This document shows positions 52,876-61,688 of a stretch of DNA of 64,000 nucleotides, piece by piece. The position numbers and the translations under genes are program-made. Under the pieces are notes generated by a model. That model was not told the origin of the DNA and did not search any database. It saw only the letters and a program-made list of their open reading frames with translations. This DNA is from Candidatus Saccharimonadota bacterium. Lineage in GTDB: Bacteria > Patescibacteriota > Saccharimonadia > Saccharimonadales > Saccharimonadaceae. The stretch's first letter is position 1; every line of letters starts with the position of its first letter. Where the stretch lies: NCBI GenBank assembly GCA_017514805.1, contig JAFWIP010000004.1:1-64000 (forward strand), written 5' to 3'.

Positions 52876-53670
52876 TTAGATATCGAAGCTAGCTACTGAG
52901 AAGAAGAATATCATTACAAGAATAATTGAAACTGAAAATATCGCAGGAATCACGATATCGTCTGCGCGGATTTTGCCATCATGGCGGAGGGCAGATTTGT
53001 AGCCACGTGCAAAGAGGAAGAATAATACACTACAAGCAATCGGGAGCTGAGGAATATTGAAAGTGACGCTGTCGCCGAAGCTATACACGATTGCCCAGTG
53101 ATAGAAAATCCAGCTCATTTCGGCCATCAAGAGACCGCAAATAAAGGTCGTGAGCGTAAAATCATGATCGTCGCCTTGCATGAGCACGTGGCGACTAGCA
53201 CCATAACCAATCACGAAACAAGAAGCAACCCCTACAAGCGGATCTAGACGAGAAGCGACAATCGCGCTCGCAAAAGAGCCGAAGAAGATTGCGAACATCG
53301 CCTGAACTTCCGTCATAAAGGTTTCACTACGAGGCTTGATCACGATCAACCAGATGGCATAAATCGCCGTTAAGATAACGTGCCAGATATTAAAATCTTT
53401 AGTCTCACCAAGCGCAACGAATACTAATAGCGCAAGGCTAATGCCGACTGTAAAATCAACAAGGTTTGCCTTGATATTAATCCACCAATAACGCGGACGA
53501 ACCGCCACGACGCGCCACTTTGAAAGCAAAACTAAAAGAACGCCAAAAATCCAGTTACCACTAATAACAGTAAGCGCCGTAGAAACCACCGCTAACGCGA
53601 GGTTTAGCGCAATATGAGTAACAGTACTGAGAGCATTGCGCCCTTTACGAAGGGCAATATAATCTGCCAT
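52876..53670 (-). CDS. Hypothetical multi-pass membrane protein
   Basis: 264 aa with about eight hydrophobic helices throughout and short basic loops. No family recognised. TAGAAT lies 10 bases before the ATG; a GGGAG is too close (2 bases) to be typical. It precedes the HtrA gene and diverges from lepB. Confidence 0.75.
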   Translation of the reverse strand: MADYIALRKGRNALSTVTHIALNLALAVVSTALTVISGNWIFGVLLVLLSKWRVVAVRPRYWWINIKANLVDFTVGISLALLVFVALGETKDFNIWHVILTAIYAIWLIVIKPRSETFMTEVQAMFAIFFGSFASAIVASRLDPLVGVASCFVIGYGASRHVLMQGDDHDFTLTTFICGLLMAEMSWIFYHWAIVYSFGDSVTFNIPQLPIACSVLFFLFARGYKSALRHDGKIRADDIVIPAIFSVSIILVMIFFFSVASFDI

Positions 53671-53740
53671 AACTCCCTATATTCTATCACGATATAGCCT
53701 CGCTCGCCACTTTTAGAGATTCTTATGCTAAAATATAGTA

Positions 53741-54382
53741 ATGGAACAAAAACCAAGCTTTGCACAAAAATACCCAGCACTGAAAGACATTATCAATTTC
53801 TTAATTTTTGCTGGCGCAGTAGCCTTGGGCACTTTTATCCTTAATTCATTCGTTTTTCGAAGCTACAACGTCATTGGTGGTTCGATGGAAAATACCCTTC
53901 AATCAGGTGACCGCGTAATTGTCAACCGCGTTCCTGTCTCCTTGGCTCATTTTGCCGAGAAGGAATACATTCCAGAACGTGGCCAGGTAATCGTTTTCTC
54001 GAATGGCGGCAATACGTCAATTACTAATTGCGACGCACTGACAGATGTCAAGGATCAATATATTATTAAGCGCGTAATCGCTTTTCCTGGCGAACGCGTA
54101 ACGGTTGAGGACGGAGTTCTAACTGTTTATAACGAGGAACATCCGGACGGTTTTCATCCTGACGATTCTACACATAAGTCAGACACTGAAGGGCCGAAAA
54201 AAGACACCTCTGGCAGCGTCAATATGATCGTGCCAGAAGGCGAAATCTTTGTTTCCGGAGATAATCGTGAAGGATCTAATTCTTATGATTCGCGCAACGG
54301 ATTAGGGACAATTCCGTTCTGCCGAATTATAGGACCGGCAGTAATGCGCATCTTCCCGTTCACTGGAATGAAATTCTTTTAA
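53741..54382 (+). CDS. lepB: Signal peptidase I
   Basis: 213 aa. One membrane helix at about 17-37, then S48 in GGSMENTL (nucleophile) and K110 in YIIKRVIAFPGE (general base), with SGDNREGSNSYDSR near the end. It removes signal peptides from the exported proteins encoded here. TAAAAT with TGC extension 6 bases before ATG; leaderless. It abuts the convergent tail-anchored gene with no gap. Confidence 0.95.
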   Translation: MEQKPSFAQKYPALKDIINFLIFAGAVALGTFILNSFVFRSYNVIGGSMENTLQSGDRVIVNRVPVSLAHFAEKEYIPERGQVIVFSNGGNTSITNCDALTDVKDQYIIKRVIAFPGERVTVEDGVLTVYNEEHPDGFHPDDSTHKSDTEGPKKDTSGSVNMIVPEGEIFVSGDNREGSNSYDSRNGLGTIPFCRIIGPAVMRIFPFTGMKFF

Positions 54383-55033
54383 TTAGTTTTGCGAAACGAT
54401 AACTGCAATTACTACTGATACGACAGCTATAATTGCGAGACCGATCAAGACATAAGTTGGAGTTTTTGATTTTTGACCAACTGACGCATCGGCTGCAGGA
54501 GTAGCCTGAGCTGGCTGTACGTCTGCAGGAGGCATTGCGGCTGGAGCAGCCGTAACGGTTTGATCAGCTGGATTATCTGCGGCGGCATTAGCTAAGTCTG
54601 CGATTGTCGGAGTTTCTGCTGGAGCAGCTTCCGCGACGGGTGCAGTCTCTATGGTATCGACAGCTGGAGCTGGCTCTACGACCGGTTCTGCAGTAGGTTC
54701 ACTAATCGTACCAAAATCAGCAGTCATATCTGCTACTGGCGCTGGTTCCGCAACAGGCTCAGCCGTTGACTCGACTGGTTCATTTGTTAAATCGCCATCA
54801 ACGAAACCCGCTACTTCTGGTGCAGGAGCAGCTTCGGTGCTTGCTGCACCAGCTAAATTATTGTCAGCCGCTATTGGCTGTGCCTGTAAATTCGTCGTGT
54901 CAGCTACTGGCATATCGGCTTCGCCACCCGCAGCAACAGCTTCGTTGATTGCGCTCATATCTAAGCCAGGCGCAAACGAAGTCGCACCGCTATCATTTGT
55001 TAGCGGATCTTGATTAATGTCGCTTGAATCCAT
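54383..55033 (-). CDS. Ala/Pro-rich tail-anchored protein
   Basis: 216 aa. Residues 1-185 are low complexity with repeats of AEPVAEPAPVAD and APAETP types; a single membrane helix at about 191-212 ends the protein. It is probably C-tail anchored with a disordered cytoplasmic arm, or reversed. AAGGGA ribosome-binding site. No family. Confidence 0.75.
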   Translation of the reverse strand: MDSSDINQDPLTNDSGATSFAPGLDMSAINEAVAAGGEADMPVADTTNLQAQPIAADNNLAGAASTEAAPAPEVAGFVDGDLTNEPVESTAEPVAEPAPVADMTADFGTISEPTAEPVVEPAPAVDTIETAPVAEAAPAETPTIADLANAAADNPADQTVTAAPAAMPPADVQPAQATPAADASVGQKSKTPTYVLIGLAIIAVVSVVIAVIVSQN

Positions 55034-55080
55034 AAAAATGTCCCTTGTTTAAGTGTTTATTAACGCTTACGCTTATCGTA

Positions 55081-55848
55081 TCAGTTTTTTATGGATTTTT
55101 CAAGGTTAGCCCACTGCTCGATAGTGAGGTCAGCGGGGCGTGCATTTTCAGGTATGCCGTTTTCGGCAAAATACTGCAAAATGCGTTCTTTTGGCAACTT
55201 TAAGCCGACAGCGAGATTGGCAACAAGTTTCTTACGGGGAGAAATAAAACCAAGTTTAATTAGCGACATCGTCGTTTCGCTTGCGCGCGGGTTAGCAAGT
55301 GGCTCGAGTATGACAACTTGGCTATCAACCTTTGGCGGCGGAGTAAAGAATTCGCGCTTCACGACCGGGCCAAGTGTCACGTTTGCGTAAATCTGAGCAG
55401 AAAGACCGAGGACCGAATAATCGCCGGCACCCGCAGCTAGACGTTCGGCGACCTCTTTCTGAATCAATAGAACAATCTTTTGCGGACGGTGTTCGACGTG
55501 GAGGAATTTTTGGATAATTGGGGAAGTAATGTAATATGGAATATTCCCTGCCACGACGTATTTTTCAGGCAAATCAAGTTCGCCTAAGTTTAGACTGAGG
55601 ACATCTTTGTGAATTACTTCGAGATTTTTGCCAGGAAAGGATTTTGGCAGATTCTCGGCGAGTCGATCATCAAGCTCGACGGCAATTACTTTCTCGAAAA
55701 ACTGAAATAACGCTGAAGTAAGCGTACCTAGGCCTGGACCAATTTCTACGACAACATCCGTTTCATCGGCTGATGCATGGTCGGCAATATCAAGCAAAAT
55801 GTCACGATCTTTTAACCAGTTTTGACCAAGGGATTTGCGGTTCTTCAT
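55081..55848 (-). CDS. rsmA: 16S rRNA adenine dimethyltransferase
   Basis: 255 aa. KNRKSLGQNWLKD start, EIGPGLGTLT (SAM site) and NIPYYITSPI (NxPY catalytic motif) identify KsgA/RsmA, which dimethylates two adjacent adenines near the 3' end of 16S rRNA. Three bases after the Rpf-like gene. Confidence 0.95.
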   Translation of the reverse strand: MKNRKSLGQNWLKDRDILLDIADHASADETDVVVEIGPGLGTLTSALFQFFEKVIAVELDDRLAENLPKSFPGKNLEVIHKDVLSLNLGELDLPEKYVVAGNIPYYITSPIIQKFLHVEHRPQKIVLLIQKEVAERLAAGAGDYSVLGLSAQIYANVTLGPVVKREFFTPPPKVDSQVVILEPLANPRASETTMSLIKLGFISPRKKLVANLAVGLKLPKERILQYFAENGIPENARPADLTIEQWANLEKSIKN

Positions 55849-55851
55849 TCC

Positions 55852-57063
55852 CTACCACCATCCTTGCGCACGCCAGCGATTATAGGCATTCGCCCAGCTT
55901 CCATAGCGAGAGACAGCATAGCCATTCGCAGATTGGAGCTGACAGACTGGCTGGTTCGCCCAATCGCTACCACAAGCGTTAGTAAGCGTAGTTAATTTTG
56001 TCTGATATAAGCCATAGTATTTGCCGTTTGATGCATTTGTGCGCCAACCGGACTCATGCGAAATGATAAAATTAACATAGCCATAGTCGCTTGGCGAGAT
56101 ACCGGCGGCAGCCATCCAATCCTCATGCGAGCCAGATGGAAGGTTAACTTTCATGCCAACTTTTACTTCTTGAGTAACCGGCTGTTTTGTCACGATTTCT
56201 GAAATCTGAACGCGAGATAACTCAACGCCATCACGCATATCGACTTCATAAGTAACAGTCTTTTCGCCAACGACGCCAGCTCTAGTTACTTGGCGCTGAC
56301 CGTAAGATAAATCATAATCCTGCGTCACAGTTTCGCCGTAAGGGACAGTTTCGTTAACTGTGATAGTTTGCTTACCCTGAGGTTGAATAGCGAAGCTAAT
56401 TTGATCAGTAATCTTTGAATCGAGCGGGATTGAAACCCAGTTCTTATCTGCATTAGTATCAATACTCTGTTCGCTGAGGAATTTTGCCACCGTAGTAGCC
56501 TGAGTACGAAGATCTAGCTTCTGGCCATAGTAGTTCAAATGAACGACCTTTGCGCGAACCACCTGATAGGCTAGAACATTTCCGCTCTCGAGAATATTAT
56601 TGTAGGGAATTAGTTGAACGCGATCCGCCTCTAGCAGCTCTATGCCCGCATCGGTAACAATGCTTTCCGGATTGGTGCTAGCGGTTTTAACATGAACGCG
56701 ACGGCGACCATCAAGAACAAGCATATCGCGTGCGCGATAAATATTGATATTAAAATCTTCCGAAGCAACAGGCTCATCGAGCGCCGGCTCGACTTTGTCG
56801 CCGTCATTAAGGCTAATATCTGCACGAATCAAAGCCTCACGGACAGTCGCTGCGTCGCTGCGGACATTTATGCGCTTATCCTCGTCGAAGAAAGAAATAA
56901 AATGCGTGCCATCGGTCGATTCTGGCTTTTCGGATGGATTTTCGGAAGAAGTAGCAAATGCGCCTAGCGAGAATTGATGCAATATGACGGCAAAAAGCAA
57001 GCCAACAAGCAAAAATCCTAGTAATAACAGAGAGAGATTGCCTCTCATTCGACGCATTTTCAT
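55852..57063 (-). CDS. Rpf-like cell-wall protein: DUF348 repeats, G5 domain, lysozyme-like domain
   Basis: 403 aa. Anchor helix at about 12-33, ubiquitin-like DUF348 repeats (about 50-200; DAATVREALIRADISLNDGD), G5 domain (about 215-290), then a lysozyme/transglycosylase-like C-terminus with ISHESGWRTNASNGKYYGLYQ and a final RWRAQGWW. The layout is that of actinobacterial resuscitation-promoting factors and YabE. It likely cuts peptidoglycan, of self or host. TATAAT 8 bases before the ATG. Operon with rsmA. Confidence 0.9.
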   Translation of the reverse strand: MKMRRMRGNLSLLLLGFLLVGLLFAVILHQFSLGAFATSSENPSEKPESTDGTHFISFFDEDKRINVRSDAATVREALIRADISLNDGDKVEPALDEPVASEDFNINIYRARDMLVLDGRRRVHVKTASTNPESIVTDAGIELLEADRVQLIPYNNILESGNVLAYQVVRAKVVHLNYYGQKLDLRTQATTVAKFLSEQSIDTNADKNWVSIPLDSKITDQISFAIQPQGKQTITVNETVPYGETVTQDYDLSYGQRQVTRAGVVGEKTVTYEVDMRDGVELSRVQISEIVTKQPVTQEVKVGMKVNLPSGSHEDWMAAAGISPSDYGYVNFIISHESGWRTNASNGKYYGLYQTKLTTLTNACGSDWANQPVCQLQSANGYAVSRYGSWANAYNRWRAQGWW

Positions 57064-57114
57064 GCTCTTCTATTATAGCATTTTTACCCTTAAAAGCCAA
57101 GGGAGCGACGGCTA

Positions 57115-57924
57115 TCAGACCAATTCAAAAGTATATTTGTTCACCTTGATAAAGTGGTCCTTATCTAGACTATGGAGCTTCCCCGGCGCGAAAGATTTGA
57201 TTGCGCGCTGACACTGGGCAAGCTGCGGCCTAGTGAGGTGAATATTGTTTTGGGAGAGGATATAACGAAGTATCTCTTGCTCGGATGCTAGAGATTTGTC
57301 ATATCGAGCCTGATGCTGGATTTTTGAGAGAATCTGATCAATTTCGGCCTTAATTTTACATTGTTTTTCATAAAGGTCCAGAAGAGCTTTCTTGGACTCG
57401 TCCGGATAATAGCGCAGCTTTTCTCTAACGCGATTGCGCAAATATCCATCTTCAGTATTCGTCGGATCCTGACGGAAGGATAAGTGATTATCGGTTGCAT
57501 ATCGATAGATTTTTGACTTCTTCCATGAGCGTAGCGGGCGTTCAATCGCGGCATTTTGCATCGGCGCCAAGCCACGCCACCCGGTACCACGCAATAGATT
57601 AATAACAATCGATTCAATAATATCGTCCGAATGATGCGCAACGCAAATGATTGCCGAATGTTCCTCTGCTAATGAATAGAGAAAGTCATAACGTGCCTTT
57701 CTAGCGTTTGCCTCACTACAGCCCGCGCCAAGCTTTGCTTGCTCACAAGCAAAGGGAAGTTGGTACTGCTTAGCGAGACGCTCGACGAACTCTGCGTCTT
57801 GATGTGAATTCTGCCGAATGCCATGATCAAAATGCGCAACCAAAAGCTCGTCGTCGCAATTATGCGCGAGATAGTCTAGCATTACAACAGAATCAATGCC
57901 GCCGGAAACCGCCAAAATTTTCAT
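57115..57924 (-). CDS. tilS: tRNA(Ile)-lysidine synthase
   Basis: 269 aa, much shorter than E. coli TilS (432), lacking the C-terminal tRNA-binding domains. SGGIDS at 7-12 is the PP-loop; HHSDDIIESI and RPLRSWKKSKI are further signatures. It makes lysidine at the CAU anticodon so that AUA is read as Ile. TATAAT 7 bases before ATG; leaderless. Confidence 0.93.
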   Translation of the reverse strand: MKILAVSGGIDSVVMLDYLAHNCDDELLVAHFDHGIRQNSHQDAEFVERLAKQYQLPFACEQAKLGAGCSEANARKARYDFLYSLAEEHSAIICVAHHSDDIIESIVINLLRGTGWRGLAPMQNAAIERPLRSWKKSKIYRYATDNHLSFRQDPTNTEDGYLRNRVREKLRYYPDESKKALLDLYEKQCKIKAEIDQILSKIQHQARYDKSLASEQEILRYILSQNNIHLTRPQLAQCQRAIKSFAPGKLHSLDKDHFIKVNKYTFELV

Positions 57925-57973
57925 TAATTAAATTATACCCCCTTATATCGCTTATGCTACAATAGTAGTAATT

Positions 57974-58603
57974 ATGTTGTTGATTGGGTCTAAGATGATT
58001 GGCATGCCAGTACTAAGCCTGCATGTTGGTGGAGCGATAGCTAGCACAAACGAAGCTATTATCGATCCTGAAGATTTGCGCGTGATAGCTTATGGTCTCG
58101 AGGGTCCAATCATCAAGAACGATCCTGAAGTCGGAGACATCTTGAGCGTAGATGACGTTCGCGAAGTAAGCGCAACTGGCCTAATCGTAGATTCTGCTGA
58201 TAGATTCGTGACGCGCGAAGACGTAATACACCTAGACGAAGTAATGAACTTAGGCTTCAAGCTTGTAGGCCTAAAGGTAGTGACGCAAGACGGCAAAAAG
58301 ATTGGCAAAATCAGTGACTATACCTTAGATTCAAGCACCTTTATGATTTATCAGCTAATTGTCCAACGTCCATTCATGTCGTCGCTAATCGACCCTGAAC
58401 TCACAATCAATCGTTCCCAGATTGTCGAAATCGATGATTTTAAGGTAACTATCAAGCACGATAAAGCTCAAGTTAAAGTCTCAAAAACAAAAAAGAAAGC
58501 CAACGTAGAGGAAGAATTCGTGCCAAACTTTACGAATCCATTCCGGAAACCGGCCTATACCGATGAAGACTCAATCGACAGTTCTTCCGATATATCCGAG
58601 TAA
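57974..58603 (+). CDS. PRC-barrel domain protein
   Basis: 209 aa. Two PRC-barrel-like halves: about 1-80 (GSKMIGMPVLSL) and 85-165 (LVGLKVVTQDGKKIGKISDY), then a charged tail. PRC barrels bind RNA or proteins (RimM, YlmC); the exact role is unknown. TACAAT lies 10 bases before ATG. The 3' end overlaps the convergent recX by 49 bases. Confidence 0.82.
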   Translation: MLLIGSKMIGMPVLSLHVGGAIASTNEAIIDPEDLRVIAYGLEGPIIKNDPEVGDILSVDDVREVSATGLIVDSADRFVTREDVIHLDEVMNLGFKLVGLKVVTQDGKKIGKISDYTLDSSTFMIYQLIVQRPFMSSLIDPELTINRSQIVEIDDFKVTIKHDKAQVKVSKTKKKANVEEEFVPNFTNPFRKPAYTDEDSIDSSSDISE

Positions 58604-59286
58604 TTAAAACCCTGACGCATGAGATACTGAATTAACTTTTGCTCGTCGGGGTATTTTTTTGCTTTGCGAGAGATTACTTTACGAAGCTCTTCACGATCAT
58701 TTCGGCCCGAATCTGCTAATACCTCGTCGATTATTTGTGACGAGATACCTTTCTGCTGAAGTTCGAGGCGAAGTTTTTTGACGCTAGTTCCCTTACTGGC
58801 ATTTCGATTCTCTGCCCATGTAGTAGCAAATCGATAATCATCCACATACCCCCGCTCAGTTAGGCGCTGAAGGACTGGCTCAATAAGTGACTCGTCATAG
58901 CCCTGTTTAACCTTGGTTTGGTATTCGCCGGTCTTCTGATTCTTAATGCGCACTTTACGATCGAGCGTCTTGCGCTTGAGATAGTCCTTTATTTCTTTCT
59001 TCGAGCGCGGTCGCATCAGGGCATATTCTAATGCGCGCGCATAAAACTTGCCAAAATCCGATGCACGCTTTAACGAATCCAATTCCTCGTCGCTTAATTC
59101 GCGGCCAATTTTTATATGGAGGTCGACAACCTGCGAAATATCTAGGGAACAAAAATACTTATCGTTAATGAAGATATTGACGCGGTTTTTATCGCGAACC
59201 GCCTCTTTTATATCAGTAACGCGATAAGCTACCGGCTTTTTGAAGCCGGTAGTATCCTCATCGAAAATCGTATGCGTTTCGAGCAT
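58555..59286 (-). CDS. recX: Regulatory protein RecX
   Basis: 243 aa. Tandem three-helix RecX repeats: ALRPRSKKEIKDYLKRK-type, QRLTERGYVDDYRFATTW and KLRLELQQKGIS. RecX restrains RecA filaments. It starts 2 bases after recA. Overlaps the PRC-barrel gene at the 3' end. Confidence 0.93.
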   Translation of the reverse strand: MLETHTIFDEDTTGFKKPVAYRVTDIKEAVRDKNRVNIFINDKYFCSLDISQVVDLHIKIGRELSDEELDSLKRASDFGKFYARALEYALMRPRSKKEIKDYLKRKTLDRKVRIKNQKTGEYQTKVKQGYDESLIEPVLQRLTERGYVDDYRFATTWAENRNASKGTSVKKLRLELQQKGISSQIIDEVLADSGRNDREELRKVISRKAKKYPDEQKLIQYLMRQGFNYSDISEELSIESSSV

Positions 59287-59288
59287 TA

Positions 59289-60329
59289 TTACTCGTCGTT
59301 TTTAGCAGCCTCGCGAACCTTTGCCTCAATCTCAGCCATGAGTTCTGGCTTTTCTTTAAAGAGATTCTTGACCGCTTCACGACCTTGGCCAAGCGTCTCG
59401 CCATTATACTTAATAAATGCGCCAGACTTCTCAAGGATATTGTGGCTAACGGCGAGATCGAGCACGTCGCCCGTCTTGCTAATACCTTCGTTATACATAA
59501 TGTCGAATTCGGCAGTACGGAATGGGGCCGCAATCTTGTTCTTAACTACCTTGATCTTAGTACGGTTACCCGAAATATCGTCGCCAGACTTAATCTGGCC
59601 AATGCGGCGAATATCAATGCGTACCGAAGCGTAGAACTTGAGCGCGTTACCGCCAGTAGTAGTTTCTGGGTTACCAAACATTACGCCGATCTTCATGCGA
59701 ATCTGATTAATAAAGATAACAGTCGCCTTAGTCTTGCTAATAATACCGGTAAGCTTACGCATTGCCTGCGACATAAGTCGGGCTTGGAGACCCATCTGAG
59801 CATCGCCCATATCGCCATCAATTTCCGCCTGAGGAACAAGAGCCGCAACGGAGTCGACGACGATAAGATCAACAGCGCCAGAGCGAACAAGCGTCTCACA
59901 AATTTCGAGAGCTTGTTCACCATTGTCGGGCTGAGAAATTAACAAATCGCCAGTATTAACACCAATCTTGCGCGCATAAGCTGGATCAAGCGCATGCTCT
60001 GCATCAATGAAAGCTGCTTGACCGCCCTGCTTTTGAATTTCAGAAATCGCATGAAGAGCCAATGTCGTTTTACCAGAGGATTCAGGGCCATAGATCTCGA
60101 TGATGCGGCCTTTTGGATAACCGCCACCAAGCGCTAAATCAAGTGCAAGCGAGCCAGAAGAAAATAGCTCAACGTCAATCTTGGACTGATCACCCAGCTT
60201 CATAATCGAGCCATCGCCAAATTGTTTTGTAATCTGCGATAGGGCAAGATCAAGAGCTTGTTTTTTGTTTGAATCGTTTTTTGTTTCGGTCTTACCGTCG
60301 CCCACCTCTTTCTGACTCTTTTTGGCCAT
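59289..60329 (-). CDS. recA: Recombinase RecA
   Basis: 346 aa, normal length. GPESSGKTT (81-89, Walker A), [21 protein letters not shown] and [20 protein letters not shown] (L2) are RecA hallmarks. GGAGG ribosome-binding site, so it is not leaderless. No clear LexA-type box seen. Needed for repair and for any natural transformation. Confidence 0.98.
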   Translation of the reverse strand: MAKKSQKEVGDGKTETKNDSNKKQALDLALSQITKQFGDGSIMKLGDQSKIDVELFSSGSLALDLALGGGYPKGRIIEIYGPESSGKTTLALHAISEIQKQGGQAAFIDAEHALDPAYARKIGVNTGDLLISQPDNGEQALEICETLVRSGAVDLIVVDSVAALVPQAEIDGDMGDAQMGLQARLMSQAMRKLTGIISKTKATVIFINQIRMKIGVMFGNPETTTGGNALKFYASVRIDIRRIGQIKSGDDISGNRTKIKVVKNKIAAPFRTAEFDIMYNEGISKTGDVLDLAVSHNILEKSGAFIKYNGETLGQGREAVKNLFKEKPELMAEIEAKVREAAKNDE

Positions 60330-60403
60330 TAGAAATACCTCCTATTAATACCTATATTTTAACATCTGCAGTAGCAAAATGCTCCTATTTTATAGAGCCT
60401 CTT

Positions 60404-60754
60404 TTAAGATTCGCTATAGATAGGTAGCTTTTCGAAGAAATAGTGCAGAGCATGCTCGATGTTTTCTTTGTCTTTCGGAGAGAGTTCTCCGTCGACGTTA
60501 ACCGTCGGATTACGACGGTTTATCTGTGCTACATAGTTAATTTCCCCAGTCTCTAAATCGAAGCCGATTCCAAAAATATCTTCTGGATTACAACGATGAA
60601 CTAATAAAACATCACGCAAATCCGCCAAATAGTCATCGCCTAATGAAATAATGCACTTTTGCGGGTCAATTGCGGCCCAGATATAATTCTCGCAAACCTC
60701 GCGAAGCTGAATAATCTCCCTCTTCTTTAACTGTAGTCTTTTATATAATTTCAT
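60404..60754 (-). CDS. Small protein resembling DUF5674
   Basis: 116 aa. ISLGDDYLADLRDVLL, IFGIGFDL and QINRRNP followed by a helical end align in pattern with DUF5674, a ~110-residue family common in CPR bacteria with unknown role. Start ATG 60754 has AAAGGAG 6 bases upstream; the frame is open back to 60838 but without a ribosome-binding site. The divergent promoter region with yebC spans 60755-60928. Confidence 0.65.
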   Translation of the reverse strand: MKLYKRLQLKKREIIQLREVCENYIWAAIDPQKCIISLGDDYLADLRDVLLVHRCNPEDIFGIGFDLETGEINYVAQINRRNPTVNVDGELSPKDKENIEHALHYFFEKLPIYSES

Positions 60755-60928
60755 TTTTTCTCCTTTTTCGGTTAATTTAATACCTAATTTTTCGGTATTT
60801 CGTGTAGAGTAACACCGATTCTGGATCGCAAAAAGCATAAGTATAATATTTTTGGCACTTTTTTGATTTTATGTTGTAATATTATGATAAAATAGAATAA
60901 ATTAGCGAAAAAACAAGGATTATTTTTA

Positions 60929-61630
60929 ATGAGCGGACACAGTAAATGGGCAACCACCAAGCGCCAGAAGGCCGTCGTAGACGCAAAGCGCGGTGCGTTG
61001 TTTACAAAAATCGGTAACCAAATTGCAATCGCAGCACGCAGCGGTACCGACCCAAATATGAACCCATCTCTCGCAATGGTACTCGAGAAAGCACGTCTCG
61101 CTAACATGCCAAAGGCAAATATTGAGCGTGCAATTGCTCGCGTTGAAGACAAGAACGCAGCAGCCCTAATTGAAGAAACTTATGAAGCATATGGCCCTGG
61201 CGGCGTCGGCATTATTATCGAGGTTGCAACCGACAATAAAAACCGTACGATGCCAGAAGTGCGCCATACGCTCGAGAAAAACGGTGGCCGTATGGCAGAT
61301 CCAGGTTCAGTTATGTTCCAATTCACGCGTAAGGGTGTAATCTTCACTAAGTCTAAAGGCGACGAAATTATGATGGCTGCCCTAGATGCTGGCGCCGAAG
61401 ATGTCGCCGAAGAAGAGGATGGCACGACTATCTATACCGTCTCTTCCGACTTGATGAAGGTACGTAGCGCTCTTATTGATGCTGGCTTCGAAATCGATTC
61501 GGCAGAGTTGCAATATGTACCAAACAATACTGTTCCAGTAGAGGGCGAAACGGGCGAAAAAGTCGAGAAAATTCTCGATGCAATCGACGACCTAGATGAC
61601 GTCGTCGCCGTACATACTAATGCAGAATAA
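60929..61630 (+). CDS. yebC: YebC/PmpR family protein
   Basis: 233 aa, normal length. MSGHSKWATTKRQKAVVDAKR start, GPGGVGIIIEVATDNKNRT and DAGAEDV in the middle. Members act as transcription regulators or, as shown for TACO1 and YebC2, help ribosomes through proline runs. Given several Pro-rich proteins here the second role is attractive. AAGGA ribosome-binding site. Terminator follows. Confidence 0.95.
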   Translation: MSGHSKWATTKRQKAVVDAKRGALFTKIGNQIAIAARSGTDPNMNPSLAMVLEKARLANMPKANIERAIARVEDKNAAALIEETYEAYGPGGVGIIIEVATDNKNRTMPEVRHTLEKNGGRMADPGSVMFQFTRKGVIFTKSKGDEIMMAALDAGAEDVAEEEDGTTIYTVSSDLMKVRSALIDAGFEIDSAELQYVPNNTVPVEGETGEKVEKILDAIDDLDDVVAVHTNAE

Positions 61631-61632
61631 TT

Positions 61633-61663
61633 AAAAATGACCTCAAAATGAGGTCATTTTTTT
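61633..61663 (+). terminator. Terminator after yebC
   Basis: AAAAATGACCTC/GAGGTCATTTTTTT with a five-base loop, about 25 bases before the next leaderless gene. Confidence 0.88.
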
Positions 61664-61688
61664 ATGCGCCGAGTGATATACTAAATGT

